The notes: generated from the sequence alone by a model not told the origin. A DNA stretch of 7,529 nt from an uncultured Collinsella sp. (GCA_905207425.1 CAJLLB010000099.1:1-7529), one strand, 5' to 3'. Positions 1 to 5,559 are shown, counted from the stretch's first letter. Program-made: numbers and translations.

Positions 1-1
1 G

Positions 2-1159
2 GGCGAGCCGTTTACTGTCACACTCACCTGCTGTGACAACCCCGCGCTCACCGCCACCGCCACGGGCTTCACCGTCGAGGCCGCCAAGACCCGCGCCGTC
101 GAGGCATCCGATCTGGTTGAGCATGTGGGCCGCATGGGCTCCTCGCCGTTTGAGGCAGCGAGCTTTGACGTTTCGCTCGACGCCGGCTGCGGCATGGGCT
201 TCTCCGCCGTGCACAAGGTGCGTGCCGCCGCCTGCAAGGCGCTGGAAGAGGCCATTCTGACGCCGTACGCGGAGCGCGCGAAAACGCTCGAGCTGCCGGC
301 GATTGTAACCAGTGATTCCCGCCCCGCGCCCGAGCACTACCGCGATGAGCCGCAGATCTGCGCCACCGTCACCTCGCTCGAGGCCGCCGAGGCCGCTCGC
401 GCCGAGGGTGTAACGCGCATCTACATGACCACCGACGCGCTCGATGCGGCCGAGCTCTCCCCCACCGATGCATTTGAGCAGGGCATCGTACCCGTGCTCG
501 ACGAGGTCTGCCGCGCCGTTGACCACGTACGCGTCGACCCGTGGGTTGTTGCCGGCGCCACGGTCGCTATTGGCAACATCTCTGAGCTTGCCCTGGCCGC
601 CCAGGTTGGCGCCACGGCCGAGATTCGCTCTTGCCTGCCGGTGCACAACACGCCCTGCATGGAGGCGCTTGCCGAGCGCGGAGCCGGTGCGTTTTGGCTC
701 TCGCCCGAGATCACACTCGACGAGATTGTCTCGCTCGGCGCCGCCGCGCCCGCGGCTCTGGGCATCACCGTCTTTGGCCGCCCGCGCGTTATGACGAGCG
801 AGCACTGCATCCTGCAGGTGGCCAATGGCTGCATCCACGATTGCGCCAACTGCCGCCTGCGCGCCCGCAAGCTGTCGCTCAAGAATATCGACGGCAAGGT
901 CATGCCCGTGCGCACCGACATGCATGGCCGCTCACGCCTGTACGACGCCTACCCCATCGACCTCACGCCTCAGGTTCCTCAGCTGCTCGATGCCGGCGTG
1001 CGTCGTCTCATGGTGGACGGAACGCTACTCGAGACGGATGAGATCGCCCGTGCCGTCGCTCGCGTCCGTCGCGCCGTCGAGGCAGCTCAAGCCGGCCGCA
1101 AGCCCGCCGCCCGCCTGCGCGGGGCGACCTCGGGCTGCATGTTTGTGGGAATCAGCTAA
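2..1159 (+). CDS. U32 family peptidase / DUF3656 protein (RlhA-like), C-terminal part; 5' end outside window
   Basis: The frame is open from the first bases, so the true start lies upstream; 385 residues are visible, ending in TAA. The C-terminal half matches the long U32 proteins that carry a DUF3656 ('collagenase-like') segment and a second TIM-barrel-like part. The best visible signature is GRPRVMTSEHC followed by a cysteine cluster C-X7-C-X3-C-X2-C at visible residues 269, 277, 281 and 284, then a D-G-K-V-M-P-V-R stretch and an LDAGVRRLMVDG strand. Although named peptidases, characterised family members (E. coli RlhA, TrhP, UbiU/UbiV) act in anaerobic-type hydroxylation of rRNA, tRNA or ubiquinone precursors, and several bind an Fe-S cluster through conserved cysteines. 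An RNA-modifying role here is therefore inferred, not shown. The next gene, an RNA pseudouridine synthase, begins 15 bases downstream on the same strand, consistent with co-transcription. Family call is firm; exact substrate unknown. Confidence 0.85.
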   Translation, partial: GEPFTVTLTCCDNPALTATATGFTVEAAKTRAVEASDLVEHVGRMGSSPFEAASFDVSLDAGCGMGFSAVHKVRAAACKALEEAILTPYAERAKTLELPAIVTSDSRPAPEHYRDEPQICATVTSLEAAEAARAEGVTRIYMTTDALDAAELSPTDAFEQGIVPVLDEVCRAVDHVRVDPWVVAGATVAIGNISELALAAQVGATAEIRSCLPVHNTPCMEALAERGAGAFWLSPEITLDEIVSLGAAAPAALGITVFGRPRVMTSEHCILQVANGCIHDCANCRLRARKLSLKNIDGKVMPVRTDMHGRSRLYDAYPIDLTPQVPQLLDAGVRRLMVDGTLLETDEIARAVARVRRAVEAAQAGRKPAARLRGATSGCMFVGIS

Positions 1160-1174
1160 CCGAAAGGCTTACAC

Positions 1175-1834
1175 GTGAACGAAGAACCTCAAGTCCTTTA
1201 CTGCGACGCCTGGCTCATGGCCATCGACAAGCCCGCCGGCATGATCGTCCACGGCGACGGCACCGGCGAGCGCACGCTTACCGACTACGCCAGCGATCTG
1301 CTGCTGGCCATGGGCGACGGCTTTGCCGCGACTGACATGCAGCCGCTCAACCGCCTGGACCGCAACACCACCGGCGTGGTACTGTTTTCGCTCGACAAAC
1401 AGACGCAGCCCGCCTTTGACCAGATGGTGATCGACCACGCCTTCGAAAAGCACTATCTGGCGCTGGCCGAGGGCAAGATCGACTGGAACGAGAAGCTCAT
1501 CGACAAGCCCATCGCGCGCGACCGCCACGACAGCCGCAAGATGCGCGTCGGCGCCAGCGGTAAGCCCTCTCAAACGCGCGTGAAGGTGCTCAAACGCCTT
1601 AAGAGCCGTCGTGGCCTGCCCACGCGCTCGTATATCGATGTCGAGTTGCTCACCGGCCGCAAGCACCAAATCCGTGTGCACCTGGCAAGCGAGCATCATC
1701 CCCTGGTTGGCGACGACCTGTACGGAACGCCGCGCCCCTGCGGCCTGATGCTCCACGCCCACAGCGTGTCCTTCACGCATCCCGTAACCGGCGAGCACAT
1801 CCACATCGAAGCCCCCTGCCCCTGGGAGCCCTAA
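1175..1834 (+). CDS. RluA/RluD-family RNA pseudouridine synthase, short form without S4 domain
   Basis: This 219-residue protein should isomerise uridine to pseudouridine in rRNA or tRNA in the cytoplasm. The RluA-family core is clear: an IDKPAGMIVHGDG strand-loop near residues 17-29, the catalytic motif NRLDRNTTG with Asp62 as the expected catalytic aspartate (family consensus HRLDxxTSG, so His is replaced by Asn59), a KHYLAL strand near 92-97, and TGRKHQIRVHLA at 160-171. The C terminus LMLHAHSVSFTHPVTGE is also typical. There is no N-terminal S4 RNA-binding domain, so the protein is a minimal catalytic form like RluA/TruC types rather than full-length RluD. The start is GTG at 1175, with an AAAGG Shine-Dalgarno at 1163-1167 and 7 bases of spacing; translation begins directly at MNEEPQVLY. 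It follows the U32 gene by 15 bases. Its stop codon touches the first hairpin downstream, which may end transcription. The target nucleotide cannot be read from sequence. Confidence 0.9.
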   Translation: MNEEPQVLYCDAWLMAIDKPAGMIVHGDGTGERTLTDYASDLLLAMGDGFAATDMQPLNRLDRNTTGVVLFSLDKQTQPAFDQMVIDHAFEKHYLALAEGKIDWNEKLIDKPIARDRHDSRKMRVGASGKPSQTRVKVLKRLKSRRGLPTRSYIDVELLTGRKHQIRVHLASEHHPLVGDDLYGTPRPCGLMLHAHSVSFTHPVTGEHIHIEAPCPWEP

Positions 1835-1873
1835 ACCACCACAATCGGGACAGGCACCTTTGTGGTGGTTTTG
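1834..1873. repeat. GGGGACAG-type palindromic repeat, copy 1 (degenerate loop), possible terminator
   Basis: Arms AACCACCACAA (1834-1844) and TTGTGGTGGTT (1860-1870) pair perfectly over 11 bp and enclose a 15-base loop containing GGGACAGG. A TTTT run at 1869-1872 follows on the + strand, so the hairpin could terminate the pseudouridine synthase transcript, whose stop codon it abuts. The 40-base block differs from the copy at 2124-2163 at only two positions (1846 and 1856), and both changes break pairs of the inner GGGG/CCCC stem. The sequence style resembles REP-like elements spread by REP-associated Y1 transposases; that link is inference. Confidence 0.75.
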
Positions 1874-1902
1874 CCGCAATGGCTCAGCCGCGGTCCCAAA
1901 AC

Positions 1903-1962
1903 GTCTCGATCTGTAACAGTTAGAGCCCATTTTCCGGTCGGTCTGTTACAGATCGAGACAAA
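1903..1962. repeat. Inverted-repeat element, intact copy (17-bp perfect arms)
   Basis: GTCTCGATCTGTAACAG at 1903-1919 is exactly complementary to 1943-1959, with a 23-base loop that contains CCGGTC. The part from 1911 to 1962 lines up without gaps with 1992-2043 at 35 of 52 positions, so this is one member of a repeated element and not an isolated hairpin. There is no T-run, so a simple intrinsic terminator is unlikely. I do not recognise a named family. Confidence 0.7.
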
Positions 1963-1991
1963 GGGACGGTGCGGTTCGGAAGTATCTCACT

Positions 1992-2043
1992 CTGTAACAT
2001 CTAACCCACTTTTAACGGTCCAGTTATTACAGACGTAGACAAA
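1992..2043. repeat. Inverted-repeat element, diverged second copy
   Basis: This block keeps the CTGTAACA start, the central CGGTC and the GACAAA end of the element at 1911-1962, at identical spacing over 52 bases, with 17 substitutions. Its own pairing has decayed to TCTGTAA (1991-1997) with TTACAGA (2027-2033). It is probably an older, decayed copy of the same element. Confidence 0.55.
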
Positions 2044-2056
2044 CCGGTAGACAACG

Positions 2057-2092
2057 AAAGCGGCAACGCCCGTGATGGACGTTGCCGCTTTT
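2057..2092. terminator. Bidirectional intrinsic terminator between convergent genes
   Basis: AAAGCGGCAACG (2057-2068) pairs perfectly over 12 bp with CGTTGCCGCTTT (2080-2091), loop of 11 bases. On the + strand the stem runs into CTTTTCTATT; on the - strand into CTTTCGTTGTCT. Placed between the + strand pseudouridine synthase and the - strand DeoR gene, it can serve both transcripts, with the better U-tract on the + strand. Confidence 0.75.
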
Positions 2093-2123
2093 CTATTGAG
2101 AAAACTACTCGGTTTCCGTTGCT

Positions 2124-2163
2124 AACCACCACAATGGGGACAGGCCCCTTTGTGGTGGTTTTG
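2124..2163. repeat. GGGGACAG-type palindromic repeat, copy 2 (intact)
   Basis: An 11-bp outer stem (2124-2134 with 2150-2160), one T/T mismatch, then an inner GGGG/CCCC stem (2136-2139 with 2145-2148) closing a 5-base ACAGG loop. It is 38/40 identical to the block at 1834-1873 and ends 21 bases past the stop codon of the DeoR gene. TTTT follows on the + strand only, so it is in the same orientation as copy 1 rather than facing the DeoR transcript. Confidence 0.75.
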
Positions 2164-2184
2164 GCCTTAGCCCGTCCCCTGCTG

Positions 2185-2925
2185 CTAGACCGTGATGACG
2201 TTGTCCATTGCCCGGTACTTGGCGGGGACCTCGCCTGCGGTAATAATCGTTGCGTCGCGGAAGTCCGCGAACTTGACGGGCGCCACCATGCCAAATTTGC
2301 TGGCGTCCGAGATTACGAAGCGTTTAGCGGTATGGCGCATCGAGATACGCTTGACCTGTGCTTCCTCGATATCCGGTGTGGTGAGACCTTGCTCGGCGGC
2401 GATGCCATTGGAGCCCCAAAAGCCGCAGTTGAAGTTATAGCGGTCCAGGGTTGCCAAAGCATCGGGGCCAACGAGCGCCTCGGTCTCGGGCTTGAGTTCG
2501 CCGCCCAGCACCACGGTGCGCATACCGCGCAGGGCAAGATGCTGAGCATGGAGCACAGAATCGGTCACATAGGTGACGCCGTCGAGATGCGGAAGATGCT
2601 CGATGAGCGTCGTGGAGCCCGAATCGATATACACAAAGCTATCGGGCTCCACCAGGGCCGCAGCACGGGCGCAGATGCGCTCCTTGTCATCGTTATGGAG
2701 ATCGCTGCGCTCGCCGATCGTCAGGTCGCGCGTCACATGCGCGCGCTCCAGACTCGTCGCGCCTCCGTGTACCTTGGCGATGCGGTGTGCGCGGTCGAGC
2801 GTCTGCAAGTCGCGCCGAATGGTGGACGGTGTCACGCCCAGGGCTTCAGCAAGCTCCGGTACGGTAACCGAGCCGGCCTGCTGCACCATCGACACAATCG
2901 CGTTGAGCCTATCTTCCGCAAGCAT
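2185..2925 (-). CDS. DeoR/GlpR-family transcriptional regulator
   Basis: The 246-residue product has the usual length and layout of this family: an N-terminal winged helix-turn-helix at about residues 5-57 (LAEALGVTPSTIRRDLQTLD, then the KVHGGAT wing end) and a C-terminal sugar-phosphate-sensing domain with DSGSTT at 101-106, VVLGGELKPET near 138-148, GLTTPDIEEAQVKR at 180-193 and SDASKFG at 206-212. Family members repress sugar or polyol genes and are released by a phosphorylated sugar. The ligand cannot be predicted. It lies 3 bases behind the oxidoreductase gene, with a GAGGAGGAG ribosome site formed by that gene's last three sense codons, so translation is probably coupled. The likely target is the shared promoter region upstream of the oxidoreductase, where strong dyads occur; this is inference. 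Confidence 0.92.
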   Translation of the reverse strand: MLAEDRLNAIVSMVQQAGSVTVPELAEALGVTPSTIRRDLQTLDRAHRIAKVHGGATSLERAHVTRDLTIGERSDLHNDDKERICARAAALVEPDSFVYIDSGSTTLIEHLPHLDGVTYVTDSVLHAQHLALRGMRTVVLGGELKPETEALVGPDALATLDRYNFNCGFWGSNGIAAEQGLTTPDIEEAQVKRISMRHTAKRFVISDASKFGMVAPVKFADFRDATIITAGEVPAKYRAMDNVITV

Positions 2926-2928
2926 CGC

Positions 2929-4008
2929 TTACTCCTCCTCGGGGTACACGACTCCCCAGTCGGCGCGGAGCTTGGTCATCAGCTCCATAACATCAGAAGC
3001 ATAGCCCAGAAGCTCGCGCTTCGAATCATCGCCGGCAACGGCCTTCTCCAGGTCGGCCATCTCGTAGCACAGTGCGTAGGCTTCGGTGCCAGCGTGGACC
3101 TCCTCACGGTGACCGTCCGCAGTCCACACGATGGTCGCATGGTCGGCACGCGGATACTCGTTGACCTCGATATAGCACTTGTCGAAGCTGATGACCGAGC
3201 GCTTGGGCTGCTTGGAGTGGAGCGTAAGGCTCACGACGCCCAGCTGCTGCTCGGCGTTACGGCAGACAATGCCGCCCGCAACGTCGACACCGGTCTCACA
3301 GGTGTTGCCCAGAGACACGACCTCGGCTGGCTGGCTGGCCATAAACAGGCGCATGACGGACAGGGCATACACGCCAATGTCGAGCATGGCGCCGCCGGCA
3401 AGGCTACGGTTGTAGAAGCGGTTGGTCAGGTCGCCGTACTCCTTATAGCTGCCAAAGTTGAGCTGGGCGAGGTTCATGCGGCCAAAGTCGCCCGCATCCA
3501 TGCGACGGCGCAGCTCTTGATACAGCGGCATGTGGAGCACCGTGGTGGCGTCCATAAGGACCACGTTGTGCTCGTCGGCGATGGCACGGGCCTCGTCGAG
3601 CTCGGCAGAGTTGAGGGTAATGGCCTTTTCGCAGAGCACGTGCTTGCCAGCTGCCAGAGCGGCTCGCAGGTAGGTGATATGCGTGTTGTGCGGCGTGGTG
3701 ATATAGACGGCGTCGATATCCGGATCGGCGTAGAGGTCCTCGACCGTCTCATAGACCTTCTCGATGCCATACTGCTCGGCAAAAGCTTGAGCCTTGGATA
3801 GCGTACGGTTTGCGACGCCCGCAAGCTTGCGGCCGGCAAGAGCTAGAGACTGGGCCATCTGGTTGGCGATAACGCCGCACCCGATCACAGCCCAACGAAG
3901 CTCGGGAGCCGTAAAGATATCATCGGGGAATGGCTTGTCCTGGACCGAAGTGAACGCTGCTTTTGCGGCTGCTTCGGCGTCGAGCGGAGCCTGTTTGGAA
4001 TCTGCCAT
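2929..4008 (-). CDS. Gfo/Idh/MocA-family NAD(P)-dependent oxidoreductase
   Basis: The 359-residue protein has an N-terminal Rossmann fold (WAVIGCGVIA at 39-48, then VANRT at 65-69, typical of dinucleotide binding), TTPHNTH at 104-110, and the family's catalytic lysine motif as CEKAIT at 126-131; the usual EKP is EKA here, with Lys128 kept. The C-terminal half has GGAMLDIGVYAL (205-216), where Asp210 and Tyr214 occupy the usual D-x-x-x-H/Y positions. The pattern is nearest to the dihydrodiol-dehydrogenase-like branch, acting on sugars, inositols or related polyols; the substrate is not predictable. About 36 residues precede the Rossmann strand, more than usual, yet the ATG at 4006-4008 has an excellent AGGAGG at 4015-4020 with 6-base spacing, and no Met lies between residue 1 and 51. 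It is first in a two-gene unit with the DeoR regulator. Confidence 0.92.
   Translation of the reverse strand: MADSKQAPLDAEAAAKAAFTSVQDKPFPDDIFTAPELRWAVIGCGVIANQMAQSLALAGRKLAGVANRTLSKAQAFAEQYGIEKVYETVEDLYADPDIDAVYITTPHNTHITYLRAALAAGKHVLCEKAITLNSAELDEARAIADEHNVVLMDATTVLHMPLYQELRRRMDAGDFGRMNLAQLNFGSYKEYGDLTNRFYNRSLAGGAMLDIGVYALSVMRLFMASQPAEVVSLGNTCETGVDVAGGIVCRNAEQQLGVVSLTLHSKQPKRSVISFDKCYIEVNEYPRADHATIVWTADGHREEVHAGTEAYALCYEMADLEKAVAGDDSKRELLGYASDVMELMTKLRADWGVVYPEEE
2932..2940 (-). promoter_or_regulatory. Ribosome binding site of the DeoR gene inside the oxidoreductase C terminus
   Basis: The codons GAG GAG GAG for the final Glu-Glu-Glu of the oxidoreductase form a strong Shine-Dalgarno, 6 bases before the regulator's ATG and directly before the TAA stop. 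This supports the chosen start and suggests coupled translation. Confidence 0.75.
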
Positions 4009-4051
4009 TATGTGCCTCCTGAGTCATCGGAAGTCCTTCATTTCCAACAGC

Positions 4052-4108
4052 CTTATATTCGCACAAATGCGCGCGCATTTGCTTGTATTTGCGTGTTTAT
4101 TTGTTTAT
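4052..4108 (-). promoter_or_regulatory. Candidate promoter/operator of the oxidoreductase-regulator unit: 18-bp palindrome plus TGTTTAT tandem repeat
   Basis: CAAATGCGCGCGCATTTG at 4064-4081 is a perfect 18-bp palindrome. On the transcribed strand, a possible -10 box TATAAG lies at 4052-4057, 48 bases before the ATG, so a repressor bound to the palindrome would cover the -35/spacer region. No good -35 hexamer is visible, so the promoter call itself is weak. Two TGTTTAT words at 4094-4100 and 4102-4108 are spaced 8 bases apart in an AT-rich stretch. Binding by the DeoR protein encoded downstream is an inference. Confidence 0.45.
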
Positions 4109-4148
4109 CGGTCATTATTTAACCATAGTTAGCAGATATTTGCGCGGC

Positions 4149-4190
4149 CATGCGCATCATCGCGCAAGACTCTGCGCGTAAATGCGCATG
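4149..4190. promoter_or_regulatory. Nested dyad of TGCGCR boxes, candidate distal operator
   Basis: The 42-base segment is organised as CATGCGCA, 4 bases, CGCGCA, 6 bases, TGCGCG, 4 bases, TGCGCATG: perfect outer arms of 8 bp (4149-4156 with 4183-4190) and perfect inner arms of 6 bp (4161-4166 with 4173-4178) around one centre at 4169.5. A further TGCGCG lies at 4141-4146. Box starts are 10, 10, 12 and 10 bases apart, so most face the same side of the helix. The same box occurs, overlapped, in the palindrome at 4064-4081, 97 bp away centre to centre. DeoR-type repressors are known to bind paired operators and loop DNA. Confidence 0.4.
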
Positions 4191-4430
4191 CGACAAACCT
4201 TGTGAAACATATAGGGGCGGAGCACCATAGCCCTAAAGACAGAGCCAGCTGCATTACTTCACCCCTCTGGGGGCACCAGACATCAAAGGACTGTCCCTAG
4301 GTGCCGCTTTCGTTGAAGCCTATCCCAGATGGCCAGATATACAAATCTAAAGACTGTCCCCATCAACTAGCCGTTTAAGAACATCCCCAACGACAAGTCA
4401 TTTAAGTCTGTCCCCAATGAGTAGGGATAG
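4191..4430. other. Non-coding spacer with scattered CTGTCCC fragments
   Basis: No gene, tRNA or clear gene remnant is visible between the operator-like DNA and the ribosomal terminator. CTGTCCC occurs three times, at 4291-4297, 4354-4360 and 4408-4414; the latter two continue as CTGTCCCC. These are the complement of the GGGACAG core of the hairpins at 1834-1873 and 2124-2163, but without the flanking ACCACCACAA arms. A 6-bp GGCACC/GGTGCC pair (4272-4277 with 4300-4305) encloses the first one. Confidence 0.5.
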
Positions 4431-4466
4431 AAAAAGGCCCGGGTGCCTTGGGGCATCCGGGCCTTT
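4431..4466 (-). terminator. Intrinsic terminator of the ribosomal protein operon
   Basis: The segments 4433-4447 and 4452-4466 pair over 15 bp (one G-T at 4443/4456) around a TTGG loop, with a GC-rich core. Read on the - strand, the stem ends in TTTTTCTAT, a classic U-tract. It starts 26 bases after the rplX stop codon, so transcription of the ribosomal cluster should end here. Confidence 0.9.
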
Positions 4467-4492
4467 GCTAGCAACTTGATGTTGCGGGCAGC

Positions 4493-4798
4493 TTAGAACT
4501 TGTGGCCGCACTTCTTGCAGACGCGCAGCTTGTTCTTGCCGTCCTTCTCGTGACCGACGCGGGTAACCTTACCGCACTCGGGGCAAACGAGATTGACGTT
4601 GGAGGCGTCGATAGGAGCCTCCTGCGAAACGATGCCGCCCTGCTGGTTGGCAGCGTTGGGCTTGACGGCCTTCTTGACGACCGAAACGCCCTCGACAACG
4701 ACCTTGTTCTCGGCGGGGAGAGCACGCAGGACAACGCCCTGCTTGCCGCGATCCTTACCAGAGAGAACCTGGACCTTATCGCCCTTCTTGATATACAT
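4493..4798 (-). CDS. rplX: 50S ribosomal protein L24
   Basis: The 101-residue protein binds 23S rRNA early in large-subunit assembly and sits near the tunnel exit. The N-terminal KOW motif is clear ([21 protein letters not shown], about 3-23). The C terminus has a zinc-ribbon-like pair CPEC (Cys72, Cys75) and CKKC (Cys94, Cys97), as found in the four-cysteine type of L24. The ATG at 4796-4798 follows GGGGAG at 4803-4808 with a short 4-base spacing. It begins 13 bases after the rplN stop. The unusual point is what follows: the intrinsic terminator, and not rplE. The reading frame is complete and ends in TAA, so the gene is not broken. Confidence 0.97.
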   Translation of the reverse strand: MYIKKGDKVQVLSGKDRGKQGVVLRALPAENKVVVEGVSVVKKAVKPNAANQQGGIVSQEAPIDASNVNLVCPECGKVTRVGHEKDGKNKLRVCKKCGHKF

Positions 4799-4811
4799 AT
4801 ATCTCCCCTAA

Positions 4812-5180
4812 CTACAGGGTCTCGGGAGCGAGCGAGACGATCTTCATGTACTTCTTGTCACGAAGCTCGCGAGCGACGGGCCCGAAGATACGGGTGCCGA
4901 CGGGCGAACCATCGTTGTTGATGACAACGCAGGCGTTCTCATCAAAGCGAATGTAGGAGCCATCCTTGCGGCGGATCTCCTTAACGGTGCGAACGACGAC
5001 GCAACGGACAACGTCCTTCTTCTTGACGTTGGCGCCAGGGGTAGCCTCCTGGACAGCACCGATGAACACATCGCCGATGCCTGCATAACGACGCTTGGAA
5101 CCGCCAAGCACCTTGATGCAGCGAATCTTGCGAGCGCCGGAGTTGTCGGCGACGTTCAGCATGGTTTGCATCTGAATCAT
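4812..5180 (-). CDS. rplN: 50S ribosomal protein L14
   Basis: The product has 122 residues, exactly the usual bacterial length. L14 binds 23S rRNA at the subunit interface and contributes to an intersubunit bridge. Visible signatures are the start [34 protein letters not shown] at about 24-38, VVVRTKKE-like [25 protein letters not shown] in the middle, and [13 protein letters not shown] near 95-107. The ATG at 5178-5180 has GGAGG at 5191-5195. Upstream is a 118-base non-coding gap with a long potential stem, the longest gap in this cluster. In E. coli rplN opens the separate spc operon, so a promoter in the gap is possible. Confidence 0.98.
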   Translation of the reverse strand: MIQMQTMLNVADNSGARKIRCIKVLGGSKRRYAGIGDVFIGAVQEATPGANVKKKDVVRCVVVRTVKEIRRKDGSYIRFDENACVVINNDGSPVGTRIFGPVARELRDKKYMKIVSLAPETL

Positions 5181-5205
5181 GGTAGATGTTCCTCCGAACT
5201 AAGAA

Positions 5206-5271
5206 CCGAAGAGAGGTGCGCAGCCTTTATACGGCCCGTGGTATGCAAGCCAGGCATACGCACATCTTCGG
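5206..5271 (-). ncRNA. Candidate structured leader between rpsQ and rplN
   Basis: In the sense (-) RNA, 5265-5271 pairs with 5206-5212 (7 bp, CCGAAGA/TCTTCGG), 5257-5263 pairs with 5216-5222 (7 bp including one G-U), and 5252-5255 pairs with 5223-5226 (4 bp). Together this is 18 bp interrupted only by a 1x3 internal loop and one bulge, closing a 25-base loop. The wobble pair is legal only in the RNA of the coding direction. The stem ends about 10 bases before the rplN ribosome site and has no U-tract. An alternative small hairpin is 5241-5246 with 5254-5259. It could be a ribosomal-protein binding site or an RNA-stability element; no known family is recognised. Confidence 0.4.
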
Positions 5272-5298
5272 AAACGTACAAGTCGTAAGAGCGACTGC

Positions 5299-5559
5299 TT
5301 ATTTAGCGCGCTCGACGACCTCGATGAGGCGCCAACGCTTCATCTTGGACATAGGACGGGTCTCCATAACGCGGACGGTATCGCCCACGCCAGCCGTGCA
5401 CTCCTCGTCGTGAGCGTGCAGCTTCTTGGAGCTGGTCATCATCTTGCCGTACTTGGGGTGACGCTTGCGCTCGGTGATGGTGACAACAATGGTCTTGGCA
5501 CCGGAGACGGAGGTAACGACACCCGTACGGACCTTACGCGAGTTACGCGAATCAGTCAT
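5299..5559 (-). CDS. rpsQ: 30S ribosomal protein S17
   Basis: This 86-residue OB-fold protein binds 16S rRNA helix 11 in the 5' domain and is a primary assembly protein. Recognised by RKVRTGVVTSVSGAKTIVVTITERKRHPKYGK at 8-39, then KLHAHDE at 46-52, and GDTVRVMETRPMSKMKRWRL at 59-78, which carries the conserved E-T-R-P-x-S-K-x-K motif. The ATG at 5557-5559 is preceded by AAGGAG at 5565-5570 (5-base spacing). It starts 16 bases after the rpmC stop. It is followed by the long gap before rplN, the same point at which the E. coli S10 operon ends. Confidence 0.98.
   Translation of the reverse strand: MTDSRNSRKVRTGVVTSVSGAKTIVVTITERKRHPKYGKMMTSSKKLHAHDEECTAGVGDTVRVMETRPMSKMKRWRLIEVVERAK

Noticed and set aside
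125..1159. Treating the first visible ATG at 125 as the start of the U32 gene
   Set aside because: The same frame is open back to base 2 with family-like sequence, and there is no ribosome site before 125; the gene is cut by the window edge.
1169..1930. A 253-codon open frame on the - strand opposite the pseudouridine synthase
   Set aside because: The + strand frame carries intact catalytic motifs and a ribosome site; the antisense frame has none and starts inside an inverted repeat.
1834..2163. A CRISPR array or a tandem-repeat array in the convergent intergenic region
   Set aside because: There are only two copies of each repeat, with no regular spacer pattern; these are dispersed palindromes and not an array.
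2119..3801. A 560-codon open frame on the + strand across the regulator and oxidoreductase genes
   Set aside because: It is antisense to two clearly recognised proteins, has no recognisable domains, begins within a repeat hairpin and reflects codon bias of the GC-rich opposite strand.
4262..4273. A small CCCC-TCTG-GGGG hairpin in the intergenic spacer
   Set aside because: Four base pairs are too few to support a function, and there is no U-tract or conserved context.
5231..5300. A promoter for rplN from TTGTAC with 17-base spacing to TATGCC, or a TATAAA at 5228-5233
   Set aside because: The first -10 is poor and the second has no plausible -35, so no promoter is called, although one in this gap is possible.
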